Part shown: in pieces, positions 45,065 to 57,339 of the stretch
Position numbering within the stretch: position 1 is the first letter of the stretch
Layout of the letters: each line of letters starts with the position of its first letter
Assembly: GCF_001641265.1 (NCBI RefSeq)
Contig: NW_020167560.1
Coordinates: 33,514 to 97,513, forward strand
Direction of reading: 5' to 3'
Length of the DNA: 64,000 nucleotides
Origin: Pseudogymnoascus destructans
Lineage: Eukaryota > Ascomycota > Leotiomycetes > Thelebolales > Thelebolaceae
Program-made: the position numbers and the translations under genes
Notes under the pieces: generated by a model
What the model was told of the DNA's origin: nothing
The model's input: only the letters and a program-made list of their open reading frames with translations
The model's database searches: none

Positions 45065-46776
45065 ATGCATCTTAATCTATTGTATTTGTACCTGCTGGCT
45101 GCCAGTCTCGGATTGGCTGTCGCTCAACCCAATCTGACTGCATTATACGCTCCCGGCTTGTCCGCAGGATCCGAGATCTTCTATCCTACGGACTCCGACT
45201 ACAGCGAAGTGACACCAAGATGGAATCTCTATGATGCGCCAACTTACTTTGGAGCCATCAAGCCGGCTACTGAGGCAGATGTTCAACATATTGTAAAGGT
45301 CTCCGCACAAAATAATATCTCCTTCCTAGCCACTGGCCGCGGCCACGGCAGCACAGGTACACTAGCGGCCCTCAATGGCATTGAGATCGATCTCAGCCAC
45401 TTCCGAACAGTTGACCTAGACGCCGAGAACAACAAGCTCACCGTCGGGGGAGCTGTCAACTTCTCCCAATTGTTTGATCCTCTGTATAATGCAGGGAAGA
45501 TGCTGCGTACGTCATGCAATTCACTCCTGCTATCCCGATCCTCAAGAAGAACTTTTCATGTGAAGAGAGCTGTGCTGATTCCTATTTTTATAGCATTCGG
45601 CAACTCAAGGTGCGTAGGACTTCTTGGGGCTTCGCTTGGAGGGACCATTGGTGTCATGCAGGGAATCCTCGGACTCGGAGTGGACTACCTCGATTCAGTG
45701 CGCATGGTGACTTCAAACGGAGAGATTGTGGAAGCTTCCAAGACGAAACACGCCGATTTATTCTGGGGTATGCGCGGTGCCGGTGCCAACTTCGGCATTG
45801 TAACTTCGGCGACGTTCCATCTCCACGACCTCTTGAATAGCGGCGACCTAACCAGCATTGATCTCCTCTACCCCGGAAGCGCCAACGCGACCATATACGA
45901 GGCCCTGAAGACGTATGATGACGATATCCCGAACGAGCTCACCATAAACGTTGCTTCGACATACAATCAGACCAGTGGACAGGTTTGTGTGCCGTAGACT
46001 AGCCCCAAAACATACATCGAAACATCAGTCGCTGACATGTCTCTCCACAACCAGTCCGCAGTCATCGTCAATCTAGTTTGGTTTGGCCCCGAGGCAGACG
46101 TGACGCAGCATATACAACCTTTCATTGTCGCGGGCCCAACGACTACCAATACGAAAACTGTTCGATGGACAGATTGGTACACGGTAGCTCTCTTCGGCGC
46201 ATATGTTAGCCCAGGCGCAACCGACTGTACCTATGGCCAGTATTACAACGCATACACTCTGGGAATCGCGCAGACGGACCCGGTCGCCATGACGGCGCTC
46301 TTCAACAACATCACCGCATTCTCCAGCGAGAACCCCGACTTCACTGGCTTCTTCGGCGTGAACCGCTACCCCAACGCCGTGGCTCTGAGCGTCGAGGACA
46401 ATGACACCGCCTACCCTTACCGAGGGGTCAAGTCGCAAATGTGAGTTGAAGCATGCATGAAATGGGGGAAGTTTGCATCCGTGTCCCTTTCAGCTTACAA
46501 TATCACTCTAGAACTATACAGAGCAACTACCATCCCAACGCGACACTCAACGACGCGGCTAACCACTTCTTCAAGGATGCGCGAGCCGTGATGCAGGAAA
46601 CGAGCGGCTTGGATTGCTTATCCATCTACGTCAACTTTGCTCACGGCGATGAAGGTCCGGAAGCCTGGTACTCGCATCGAAAGCTTGCCAGGCTCTCCCG
46701 TCTCAAGCGGAAGTGGGATCCGTCGAACCGTTTTGGCTTTTACCAGCCAGTTCCCCTGCACTATCATAGAGCGTGA
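45065..46776 (+). CDS. Secreted FAD-linked oxidase (BBE-like)
   Basis: Model join(45065..45506,45594..45982,46055..46440,46512..46776), 493 aa; all phases match. Start chosen at MHLNLLYLYLLAASLGLAVA, a clear signal peptide of about 20 residues. PCMH-type FAD domain with GRGHGSTG (His is the usual covalent FAD attachment site), the GASLGGTIG and FWGMRGAGANFGIVT motifs, and a C-terminal berberine-bridge domain (KRKWDPSNRFGFYQP). Several N-glycosylation sequons fit secretion. The family oxidises alcohols or amines or forms C-C/C-O bonds, reducing O2 to H2O2. In clusters it often performs an extracellular or vesicular late oxidation. Confidence 0.87.
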
Positions 46777-47438
46777 GAACATATCACTTGTCGATACGCT
46801 TTCTTTTGGAGCGGATCGATTTCGACGGTTGTAGCGCGAGAGATGAATGCGACGAGGCTGTTAGTCCCAAGAAAGGTTTTTGCAACGGCTGATCTTGACT
46901 CTGGGCAGATTCTGAGGCTATGTACTGTATACACCAGTAGGACAGCATTTCGTGCAACTACCGCTTAGGCCTCAGAAATGAAAAGTTTTTGTGAAATCTT
47001 GGAGATGACCCGTGCGTGATGCTAAACCACGAGGGCTAAACCACGGCCCGCATCTATAGGTGGGGCGTGGCATGGATGTTGCATAGGGATGGGACATAAT
47101 CGCGGGGTTAACTCCTAACACCGCCAAGTTACTGCGGGGACAAGGGGTTAACCTGGGCGGGCAGGTACTCAGTATAATCTCCGACTTCCTACTCTACTCC
47201 TGCTCCGGTCTTGCTATGGGGTTCTGCTCTAGTCCGGACGTCCGGATGTCCGTACCCCGCACCTATTCGCACCCATAGACTCGAGTGTCCGTCTCCGTCG
47301 CTGCGGCCCACAGACTTACAAGACTCGACTGTCCGTCGCCGCCGCCGCAACGGGTCCGGCCCCAAAGTCATGTCGAGCGGATATCCGCTCTCCGTCTCTA
47401 CTTTCGCACACGCGTCGATACGAGGTAGAGCTGAAGGC
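46777..47438. promoter_or_regulatory. Intergenic and promoter of the first Zn2Cys6 regulator
   Basis: Dense CGGAC/GTCCG half-sites between about 47232 and 47335, including the 10-bp palindrome CGGACGTCCG at 47235-47244 followed at once by GGATGTCCG. Consistent with autoregulation by a Zn2Cys6 dimer (inference). The ATG at 47370 is in frame with the gene and is an alternative start. Confidence 0.5.
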
Positions 47439-49738
47439 ATGGCTTCCCGTCAAGCCGCACCGTCCGGCCTGGCATGTATGCAGTGCTTCAAGGCGAAATG
47501 CAAGTGCGCGAGTCGCCCGGACGGCGACGGGTGCGAAAGGTCAGTCATGCGACGAACATTTTTGGATATTATATCACGTGATCGAGCTTGTCGATTGACA
47601 GCTTTCACAGATGCCATCACCTCAAGAAACAGTGTCAGCCATCGGATTCGTTGCGCAAGATCACTAATGCCCAAAGACGGCATAATTTTGCGGCGAGGAT
47701 CGGTGATTTAGAGGGAGAGGTCGACAGCCTCGTCAGGCTGCTCTCCCTCGCCGCACAGTCGCCTTCTTTGTCTGTGACCTTGCGGAGCGTTGTCCGTGAG
47801 GATGAAACCCTGGCCGGCTACGCACACCTACTCTCACAAGATGACTCAGGTAAGACCCCTGACCCAGAAAAAATCCGCCGAGAGCGCATAACGCTCACGC
47901 ACGAGCTATGCTAGATTGGCCCTCGAACGCGGCCGATACTGCCATGGGAGGAGATGACGACACCGCCACTCAGCCTTCTAGAAAAAATTCGTTCGCTATC
48001 GACTTATCGTCGCCATATGCCGGAGGTACCATCTCTGGTACTCTTGCGAGTACACCTCTTGCCCCAGATGGCCCTTCAACGCACGACTTAGAGACTTGTG
48101 TCACCATATTTCGTGACAAGATGCTGCCGTGTTTCTCTTTTACCGATATTTCCCCTAATGTGACAGTGCAGGAGCTGCAGCGCGATCGTCCCTTTCTAGT
48201 GCGTGCTATTTTGGCCGTCGCATCTCCCTCCAGAGAGCAAAAGCTAGCATATGGATGGGAGCTGAAGGAAGTTTTGGCCCAGATGACACTGGTTCAAAAT
48301 CAGTCTAGTCTTGATCTGCTGCAAGGACTACTAACCTTCACGGCTTGGAGCTATGACCACATGCTCAACCCGACGGGCACGCTCTCCCGGCTCATATTGT
48401 TGGCTATATCGCTAGCATGTGACCTCCGTCTAGACAAGCCGTTACCGTCGGATGAACATATGATGAAGCCTATGGTCGATGGCTCCTCTGAACAGGAAAA
48501 CAATACCACGAAGCATTGGTTTGTTGTAGAGGAACAACGGGCCGTCTTAGCATGTTATGCGCTGAGCTCCATGTGCGTCATCTCCTCTACTTTTTGCACG
48601 CAAGATTCTGAAAATATCATGGCCTCATCTGCCTGCTGAAAAAAACTGCAGAGCATCGTCAAACTTATGTCTGGAATTGCTGACGAGGTGCTAGAATATC
48701 CATATATTTCGCGCAGATTGACGTCATGAAGTGGAAGCCGCGAATGGAAGAATCTCTCCGCGCTATAGAGGCCAACAGGGAGTGCCACTCAGACGTGGCT
48801 TTTGCATTCCAAGTCCGCCTCCAGCTACTGGCGCAGAAAGCAGTCCAGGTCAGAGAACAGCGAGAGTGGGACTCGGCTCACGTAGACTCAGATACGGGCC
48901 CGGCTCTTTCGGCCAACTTTTACATTCGAACCCTTCAAGAGCAGCTTCATCAGCTCAACGAATCTCTTCCTGCAACACTGCAACGACGAGGTAAGTAGAC
49001 ATTAATGCGCTGCAGGCTTTACGAGCCTTGCCGTAGCTCGTTTGGCTTCAGATGGCTCACTAACTTTGGCCAGGTCCACTTATAATGCACATGCACTACA
49101 TCGAACTCTGCATGACCGAAACGGCTCGCACACTATATCCCAATGCTCTTCAAGGACCAATACCGTGGCCTGGAGGCAATAGCGGCAATGGCGCCAGCAT
49201 GAGCGGCGCTAACTCGCTTGGCTATGAGCGTCTCGACTTTTCATGGCGGTCTGTGGGCGCCATCAAAGCGTGGATGGAAATGTTCTTTTCGCTCTCGCCA
49301 GCTGAATGTGCAGGTCTCTCGTTCATTCACATGGCGCAGCTGGCGCGATGCTTGATGGTCTTATACCGGCTGTCGACTTTCGTCCATCCAGCTTGGGACT
49401 GCCATTTGGTGCGCAGCACCGTGGACCTTCTACTGGTGCTGGATGGCGTTGCCGACAAGCTGGAGCTTGCCAGTAGCGAATCAGGTGAGATATCGTCCGA
49501 AGACCAGTTCATGCGTCTGTCAAGGATGATGCGCAAGTTCCGCGCCAATGCCGTCTCCAAAATGGGCCAGAAGACGACCGCAGGTACCCCCTGGCTCAAC
49601 GGGGACGCAGTTGGTGGCAGCGAAGGTGCGGCCGTTCAAAACCCGACCCTATCGGAATCAATGATCAACCTAGGTGATGATGCATTTTTGGAGAGCATTT
49701 TCGGGGATTTTAGGACCGATGGCCTATATAACAAATAA
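47439..49738 (+). CDS. Zn2Cys6 transcription factor, cluster candidate 1
   Basis: Model join(47439..47539,47611..47849,47915..48572,48654..48687,48717..48990,49074..49738), 656 aa. The binuclear zinc cluster is split by intron 1: CMQCFKAKCKC in exon 1 and CHHLKKQC in exon 2. A coiled-coil linker (RIGDLEGEVDSLVRLL) and the fungal-specific middle homology region follow. The join around 48573-48716 is uncertain; a 34-nt micro-exon keeps the frame, but any other reading meets a stop, so local damage is possible. Binds CGG-type sites as a dimer. Its own promoter and that of the next gene (MFS) share the CGGACGTCCG palindrome. Confidence 0.78.
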
Positions 49739-50461
49739 TTAGACAGCTAACAATCGCCACGGCACGTAACGTAACGTGTACTTTTTACACCAGCAAATGA
49801 ATGAACAGGACGCCCAGGACCGTGTAGAGCAGTTCATGTACGCATTATTTACATGACTTGCTTTGGCCGAGTTTTTTAATCTGCCCTTAACCAATTCCAG
49901 GGTTGTGGTGGATGCTCTACCTTCTGAAGTTTTGTCTTGAAAGGTGTGCATGTAAGGGGAGCTGAAAACTTTGGCGATTCCCTACCAACGTACTTTTGAG
50001 TATGAGTTAAGTTAGCGATTAGGTTAAAATTAAATAGTTTGAAATTCGTCTCCAAATTAAGGTCAAGTTTTGACTTAACCTGCTTTGACTTGAATTTGTT
50101 AAACACACGCTAGACTATTTTAGGAACCGGGCCGCGCAGGTTTCTCAGTTCTCGGATTTTTGTGCAATCTTTATAATGTAACTTAGGCCAATTTAAGAAA
50201 ATTATAAATCAGCACCGCCACCACTGTAATCTAATGTCGAAGATGAGTTTTGGACATGTCCGCCTCCGTCCGTTTTTTTCACCAGGTTGTCTCACCTGTC
50301 GGATCGGACGTCCGTTCGCCCTAGAAATTTCCAACACAGGAATGGCTGACGGATAACCCAATACCTACGTGACAGTCCACTTTCAAATCCGCACTTACTA
50401 TTCTAAATTGTCCTACAATTATTACTGACCATAGGAATCTGAGAATCATAACCGATCCAAT
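49739..50461. promoter_or_regulatory. Intergenic and promoter of the MFS exporter
   Basis: AT-rich first half with no gene. Near the exporter, GTCCG copies at 50259-50275 and the palindrome CGGACGTCCG at 50305-50314, identical to the one upstream of the regulator gene. Confidence 0.5.
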
Positions 50462-52515
50462 ATGACTAGCGGCTCGCCTTCGGAGTCAGCAAGTTCGAAT
50501 ACTGCCGTAGGACAGGATGTCCCCTGTCAAGCAAAGACGAAGGACCAGATGACAAGCTCGACTCTCGAATTGCCAAGCATTGAATTAGCATCGCAGACAG
50601 AGGTCGGCGTCCAAGAAGAAGAACAAGGAAAGGAAAAAGAAGAAGAAAAAGAAAAGGAGCCCTCAACCGACAAGCCCGAAGATGAGCAGCTAAATATATC
50701 CGGGCTTCAGCGCGCCCTGATTATCGCGCCTGTCACCCTCATCTACTTCCTCGTCATGCTCGACAGTTCCATTATCTCTACGGCAATCCCGCAGATCACT
50801 GACGACTTCGACTCCGTGCTTGACATAGGATGGTACGGCAGCGCGTACCAGCTCGCTAGCTCGGCGTTTGTGCCGCTGGCGGGCAAGATCTATACTTTTT
50901 TCCCTACGAAGGTAAGTCGACATTATCATCGCTAGGGGCATCGTTTCCCAAGCGGGCCAATTATCGCATGCTGACGTATTCTTTCCATTGTCTGATAGTG
51001 GTCCTTCCTCGTCTTCTTCGCCATCTTCGAGATGGGATCGGCGCTGTGCGGCGCCGCGCAGTCGTCACCCATGCTCATTGTTGGGCGTGCCATTGCCGGC
51101 TTGGGAGGATCGGGGCTGATGAACGGCATCCTGACCATCCTGTCATCCATCCTTCCACCGGAGAGGCTACCGCGGGTCATGGGCCTCAACGTGTCACTTG
51201 GTCAGGTGGGCATGGCGTGTGGCCCGCTCATCGGCGGCGCCTTGACGCAGTACGCCACTTGGCGTTGGTGTATGTGTTTCCCAGCTTTTTCTACCAGCTG
51301 TGAGCCTCACCGAGAGACTTGTTTGATTCTGACGAGACACGATCATGCAGGTTTCTACATCAATTTGCCCATTGGCGCCGCGGTCGGGGGACTCCTGATA
51401 CTGCTCAGAATCCCGGAGGTGAGGGCCAAGCCGCCCGTGCGCGAAGTGCTCGGTAAGGCAGTGTCGAAGATGGACCTGACCGGGCTAGTTCTGCTGTGGC
51501 CCGCGGCCATCATGTTCTTCCTCGCACTGCAGTGGGGTGGGAACCGGTTCGCGTGGGGCAGCGCCACGGTGATCGGGCTGTTTGTTGGCGCTGCCGCAAT
51601 GTTTGCCATCTTTCTAGCTTGGGAGTACAGCCGTGGTGACGACGCGCTGCTGCCGTTCTCGATGCTGCGAGTGCGAGTTATCTACTCGGCCTCGGCAACC
51701 ATGTTCTTCTTCATGGGAGCCATGTTCCTCCAACACTACTACTTGCCCATCTATTTCCAGGCTGTCAAGGGTGACGATCCATTTATGAGCGGTGTGCACA
51801 TTCTGCCGACCATCATCAGCCAGGTCATTCTTGCCATGTCGGCGGGGGCGCTTAGTAAGTATAACCTGTTCCTATCCTTTAACATTGAGTCTCCAGTCAT
51901 GAAAATCGTGCCAACTGACACTCTCCCTCAAAAGTCCAAAAGCTAGGCTACTATCTTCCCTGGGCACTTTCAGGGACGGCCCTTGACACTATCGCCTACG
52001 GTCTCTATTCCACACTAAGCCCCACAACTCCGGTTGGAAACTGGATAGGTTACCAAATTCTCGGTGGCGTGGGAAACGGCGCCGCTGCGTCCAGCGTACG
52101 TGTCCAGTCGTCTGGCTCCCCATAAATAAACAGGGCGCTCTTTTCTAACGTCCCGCAGTCCTACATAGCCATCCAAAACACCGTACCGCGAGCCTCCATC
52201 CCCACGGCCATGGCAATCCTTATCTTATGCCAGAACCTCGGCGCGGCCGTTTTCCTGACGATGGGACAGGCCATCTTTAGCAACAGCCTCACCGCGGCCA
52301 TCACTAGGGATGCGCCGGGGGTTAGCACCAAGGCGGTGCTCGCGGGCGGGGCACGAGAGATTCAAAAGCTGGTATCTGCGGAGCAGCTGCCTGCGGTTCT
52401 GCGGGCGTACGGCAAAGCTATAGATGCGGTGATGTATCTGGGGATTGGACTCGGGGGTTTGGCATTTGTGTGTGCGTGGGGGTTGGGGTGGAAAGACATT
52501 AGAAAGAAAGCGTAG
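50462..52515 (+). CDS. MFS exporter of the DHA2 (14-helix) drug-efflux type
   Basis: Model join(50462..50911,50999..51269,51351..51854,51935..52095,52159..52515), 580 aa; phases agree. An acidic, lysine/glutamate-repeat N-terminal tail of about 85 residues precedes the first helix. Family blocks: LDSSIISTAIPQITDDF (motif D1), GRAIAGLGGSGLMNG, GPLIGGALTQYATWRWCFY (motif C) and multiple hydrophobic helices to the end. Plasma-membrane proton antiporter that usually exports the cluster's product or gives self-resistance. Similar in type to TRI12/HC-toxin pumps. Confidence 0.87.
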
Positions 52516-52964
52516 GGATGTAGGATTGGAAGATATCTAGGCATGAAAATGGTGGTTCTGAACGAAAATGGTGACCCTGAATGTGAAATATGATGCTATA
52601 ATAATGACACGATTGGTTTTGGTGTTTCGGAAAGGGGCTTCTCGACTTAACCGACAACTCTGTGATATCTGGGTGACACCGTCTGGCGTTCTGCATGTGG
52701 CATGCTGCATGTGGCTTGAATTTCCTTAGTATCAAGTTCCATACAATGTGTGTCAAATGTGAAGCTTAGACGTTATATTCGTGGCTTCACTACAAATCTG
52801 TCACGGATCGAGACTAGGAGTTTTATTCTATTCATTCTCGTGACTTCAAGGATAGACCATTGCAACATTTCGACTGTGATACTGAGATTAGGCGTATAGC
52901 CCTCCCCATTTATTGCTCATTCAAGAAGATCTCTTTGGTGGGAAACTATCTTGGCTCCCCCGTC
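52516..52964. other. Convergent 3' spacer, nothing seen
   Basis: 3' untranslated regions of the MFS and NmrA-like genes. Repeats of GAAAATGGTG near 52545. No gene. Confidence 0.4.
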
Positions 52965-54114
52965 TTAAGTCGCGGTCATCTTAGCAAACAACTTGGCCGC
53001 ATATTGCTCCTCCACCATTTTTTTGGCGACAGCGGTACGCTCATCGAGGTCTTCCTTAGGAAGCCCAAGCTTCTCATTGTCCAGACCGCGCGTGCTCTCG
53101 TAATCTCCCCCGCCGTTAGGGAAAAACGTCCTGACGAACGAGGCCGACGCGGCGCCCATGCGCGCAGACATGGGATCCTGTGCGCTCTTCATCAGCTCCA
53201 TGGCCTTCTGATAGCGCTCCTTGCTAGGCTCCTCTTCAACGATCCAGTCCGAGTCGTTATCGCCGGAGACGCGCTTCCAGCTCTCGAACATGTCGACCTG
53301 GCTAATCAAAAAGCTCGAGATGACGAGCGGCTTGTAGCGCCAGGTGTCGACCGTTAGGCTTGTGTCGTTTTCGTCCTCGGGCAGCTCCTTCAAGCTCAGC
53401 AGCGCGACTACGGCGCGCGCGCACTGCTCCCACGTAGTGACGTTGATCTTAGTCTTGCCGTCGTCGAACAAGGTAAGCTTCTTGTTAGTGAAATCAAAAC
53501 CGAACCAGATAGGGCCCATGGCCAGGCTAAACTCATACCACATGCTACAGACCATGGAGGTCCAGGAGCAGCCGGAAGACTCAATTTCCGCGAGAATGCT
53601 CGTGAAGTCGACGCTCAGCGGGTTCTCGCTGATCAGAGCCTCATTGGAGTCGTCCAGGCCGTATATGTTGGGCATGATGCGGGGAACCCCGGCTTTAGCG
53701 GCCGCCTGAACAATCCTGGAATGGGTGTCCGGAGCGGCCGTGGCGCCGAGGGTGATGATAAGAAACTGCTGGCCTTTTAGGGCGTCGACGATGCTGGACT
53801 CATCATCGTAGTCAACGATAACCGCTTTGACGCCGGCCGCGAGCTCGTTCGTGCTGCCATGGCGCGTCAGGGCGGTTACGGTGTGCTTGCCGGTCTCGAG
53901 GAGAGTTTTCGCAAAGTGCGCGCCCATTTGGCCGCCTGCCTTAGTCTCAAGTTAGTACCGCATGTGCATATGGTGGAAGTAAGTGATTTGAGGATATGGA
54001 GAGATTTTGCAAATCATGGCAGCTAAACTGGGCTGAACTTACTCCAACGATAGCGACCCGCTCAATGCGGTTAGTAAAGCCTTGAGGCATGTCGTTGGCG
54101 TACTGCGGAGCCAT
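52965..54114 (-). CDS. NmrA-like NAD(P)-binding protein (isoflavone-reductase family)
   Basis: Model complement(join(52965..53939,54043..54114)), 348 aa. The 103-nt intron splits the dinucleotide motif; joined it reads VAIVGAGGQMGAHFAKTLL (GxxGxxG), confirming the model. The rest of the atypical SDR core follows (VTALTRHGS, VIVDYDDESSIVDAL, IITLGA), with IMPNIYG where reductases of this family have a catalytic or structural loop. No active-site YxxxK. Some relatives reduce phenylcoumaran or isoflavone substrates and others act as redox-sensing regulators. Its role here is open: either a reductase of the pathway or a regulator. Confidence 0.82.
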
Positions 54115-55070
54115 GGTTTAAGCAAAGGTATAGTATGAGATTTTGAGCCCCACGGGGATATTTTAGGACGTCGAGTAGGGTCTTGCAAGAAGGCTGCGAC
54201 AAGGCTAGACTGCCTGGTAAGGGAAATTACAGTAATGACAGTAATGACAGGAAATATGAAGCGAGGCTCACGTCCACGTAAAGTGCTAAGGAAGCCCATC
54301 GGACGCGGACCACCGTAAACCGGACGCGGATACCGCACACCGGACACGGACACCGGACCGCTGACTCAGCGATACCGCTATCTCTGCCTGCACAATCCTT
54401 TTAAAGCAACACTTCATCCCCTGTTCTCCGTCCTGTGGCGTCCCCCTAGTGTCCTGTAGCAATTAGCACAATCTCAGCGGCGTTCTAGAGCCCTGATGCC
54501 TTGGGAACAGACTACGGCACAATTGGTTGAAGTACTTATTTTTACCCCTCAGCTCGCTTACGTTTGCCTTTGACGTCACATTCGCTAGTGAAACGAGCTG
54601 ACGCTGATTTTAGCCGGATATGTAATGCAGTAAAAGGAGTAAGCGCACAGATACGAAATTCCTCGCATAGTGAAAACTATCGCTAACTGAGCGACAGCCC
54701 CAGTAAGCCCATCGCTTATCTCCCGTCTCGGCCCGTCCCGTCTTGGCCCGTCCCATTTCGGCCCGTCCCACTCTACGCGAGAATGCGAACTAGTGGCCCC
54801 TGCAGCTTACTAGTCTACTGCGTGCAGGTGGGGGTGGTTCAAAATTCACGCCGCTGAACCCGCTATTTAACCCTGGCAGTTTAATTCACGCTGACATCGC
54901 GTATCCGGCCCAAAAAAAAATCGCCAGAAGAGGATTTGTGTGCGAGAGGAATGCATTTTGTCGGATGAGGGACTAAAATTATGGAATCATATATGACAGT
55001 GTCAAGACTACCAGCCTGTGTGGTCTCTCTTTCTTTTCCTCGTTGGTAGTCGTCTATCATGTACTGGAAT
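54115..55070. promoter_or_regulatory. NmrA-gene promoter with CGGAC array, and spacer
   Basis: At 54299-54359, about 190-245 bp before the start codon, CGGAC occurs six times as direct repeats (patterns CGGACGCGGAC and CGGACACGGACAC). Farther out, 54727-54776 holds a short tandem of GGCCCGTCCC-like units. No gene recognised. Confidence 0.5.
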
Positions 55071-57339
55071 CTACCTGCTACTGTCACTAACCTTTCTGTT
55101 ACCCTGTTGCGTGCTTATGTGCTGCTCACCAACAAGTTGAACATCCTGCTCTAACTTGGTCAATAGGCAGCGTGACAGGTTCTTTGTTTGCTGTAAATTC
55201 CTCAAAGATCCAAGTAGTGTATTCAAGTCATCGTCTCGGTTGCTATGACCTGTTGTAGTAGGATTTAGTGATCCTGGAAGCCCCATGAGAAACACAGCAG
55301 CCTGATGTATCAAGGTTGGTAGAAACGGGTGTGTCTTAAAGTGGCTGATAGAGCGCGGTATCATCTTGACGAAATGGGCCAGCTCGCTCGCCGCCTGCAA
55401 CGCTTGCTCCTCGTACGCAGGATCCGCGCTTTCGTGGTTGACGGTCGTCCAAGCCATCGAATGTGCCATCGCTTGGTATACGTAAATGGCGGCGCAGGCA
55501 GCCAGCGCATACGCGAAGGTCAGCATGGGATCGTCGACGGCGTCGGTACAGTCGGGCAGGCTCTGCACAAGCAGCTGCTTCCGCTTTTCGAGGGCCAGGG
55601 CAAACCATGATTTCCGTGAGTCGGCCCCTGCGGAGACGAGCTCAGCCCGGGCAAAGCGTTGGTATGACATGCAGCGGCTGAACAAGCTGTTTAGGACGAC
55701 ACATTTGGCGAATGGGGGAAGCACGGTGCAGCCGTTACGTGCTAGTGCCTCGGGCAGAAAACCCATCCGGATCGGTTCGCTGTTGTGGAAGTTTTCCTCT
55801 GGTGCTGGAAGGCGTGTGCGGATCTACAGCTCCAGTCAGTCCAGCCCAGTCGTCCCGTTGGTGTTTGGACGCCTCTGTCAGATAGGGATTGCCACTCACC
55901 GAATCTTCTTGCAGGGACAATGGGCATCCGCTACGCATGAGGCAGAATCGATCGAAACAGTACGCAAGCCAGAACGTCCGCCTCTTTTCCTCAACCTGTG
56001 CAAATGTTTCATCGCCGGACAAAAGGGATGGTGAAACCAGAGGTGACTCTGCGCCTAACGACATGAACGGGACGCTGCATGCATCGACGTCGTGAAACCG
56101 CGCCAGCTGGACCATGCGGATTCCGCGCCCGGCAGTGAGCATGGCCTGGTGCTCATGCTTGCAAAGCAGCTCCCAGTGGGCCACCAGCAGCCATGCTTGG
56201 ATCTGTTCTATGGGAGTCTCGCCGCAGTCGCCGGCGCCGTCGGCATCCATCTGTTCAAGAACCCGGCGCGACTCGGCGCACAGCATGCTCGAGAGCGGCC
56301 GGTACTGTGCCGAGACAGCGGCAGCGACTGCTCGCATGGCGTACTGCAGTGCTATCCGGGCGGGAGATGGGCAGTTCTGGCTTACCGAGGCGAAGTAGTT
56401 TCGCCTGTGTATATTTGGCGCAACTTGGTAGACCCTGTCGAAGTATAGCTCATCACTAGTGATTGCCGAAAACTACGCGTTAGATTGAAATAATATACAA
56501 TGGGAAAAGTGGGAGTTGCAGAGAATCCGCTTCGGGAATGAAGGTGGGGCTGTGATGTGATGGCATGGAGAACACATACAGATCTACCTTCATCAGGTCT
56601 GATAGAGCGCAGCCACCGAGATGCTGCATGTTTGTTGGTGTGAAGACTTGCTGCGTACCGGATACTGTCTTTGGAGGTGATAGATCTGCGTCACCATCAA
56701 GCCAATCGCTGATGAAAGTTTGGTCAAACATGGCATTACTTGGGCTTCCGTGCAACCCCCAAACGGAGTTCATATCAACATTTACGAAACCAGGGATTTG
56801 AAAGAGTGTCCTTTCCGGAAGAGTGCTTGATAGTCCTGTGTTTTCAACATTTGTACTTTCGAGACTCGTGCAATCGAGACCAGTGCTTTCAAAGGCTGCA
56901 CTACCAAGAGTGTCGTTCTCCAAATGAGTTGAGAGTGTCGCTGGCTCTGTTTCTGCAAGTGAGGCATCGGGATTTATTCGAGTATCCGATAGAATAGCGT
57001 CATGGTCAGGCTGCGCTTTTCTCATCTGCTCGCCGAGGCGTTGCTCGAGATTAGCTGCAGGAAGTCAGCTTCCATCGATCGTATGGACGCCTGAAATAGA
57101 GAAAATAGAGCGATTAGGAGATTTGAAGAAGCCGACTTACTAACGAGATTCTTAAGCGCTAACATCTGCCCTTTTCTTGGCCCTCGCCGTGGCCACTTGT
57201 CGACATAACGGCACGTATTGCCGGAATCTTGGCAGGAGCCACATACAGGACGGACGCGATCACACCTGGCCTTCCGTCGCCGACAATCTTCGCATGCAAG
57301 GCCCGGTTGCTGGCGGTGACTTTGAATCGCCGTAGACAT
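55071..57339 (-). CDS. Zn2Cys6 transcription factor, cluster candidate 2
   Basis: Model complement(join(55071..55823,55900..56472,56588..57054,57141..57339)), 663 aa; phases agree. N-terminal zinc cluster CEDCRRRKARC then CGSCQDSGNTC at about residues 16-43, a linker and a Ser/Thr/Leu-rich region, and the fungal-specific transcription factor domain (WLLVAHWELLC, EEKRRTFWLAYCFDRF, RTRLPAPEENF). This domain layout is common for regulators of secondary metabolism, e.g. the AmdA/XlnR-like superfamily. It closes the run of cluster-like genes on the right; whether it belongs to the cluster is uncertain. No CGGAC repeat was seen upstream of it. Confidence 0.82.

Noticed and set aside
55336..55681. 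Plus- and minus-strand frames within the second regulator gene
   Set aside because: Arginine/alanine-rich shadows of the real exon at 55071-55823.
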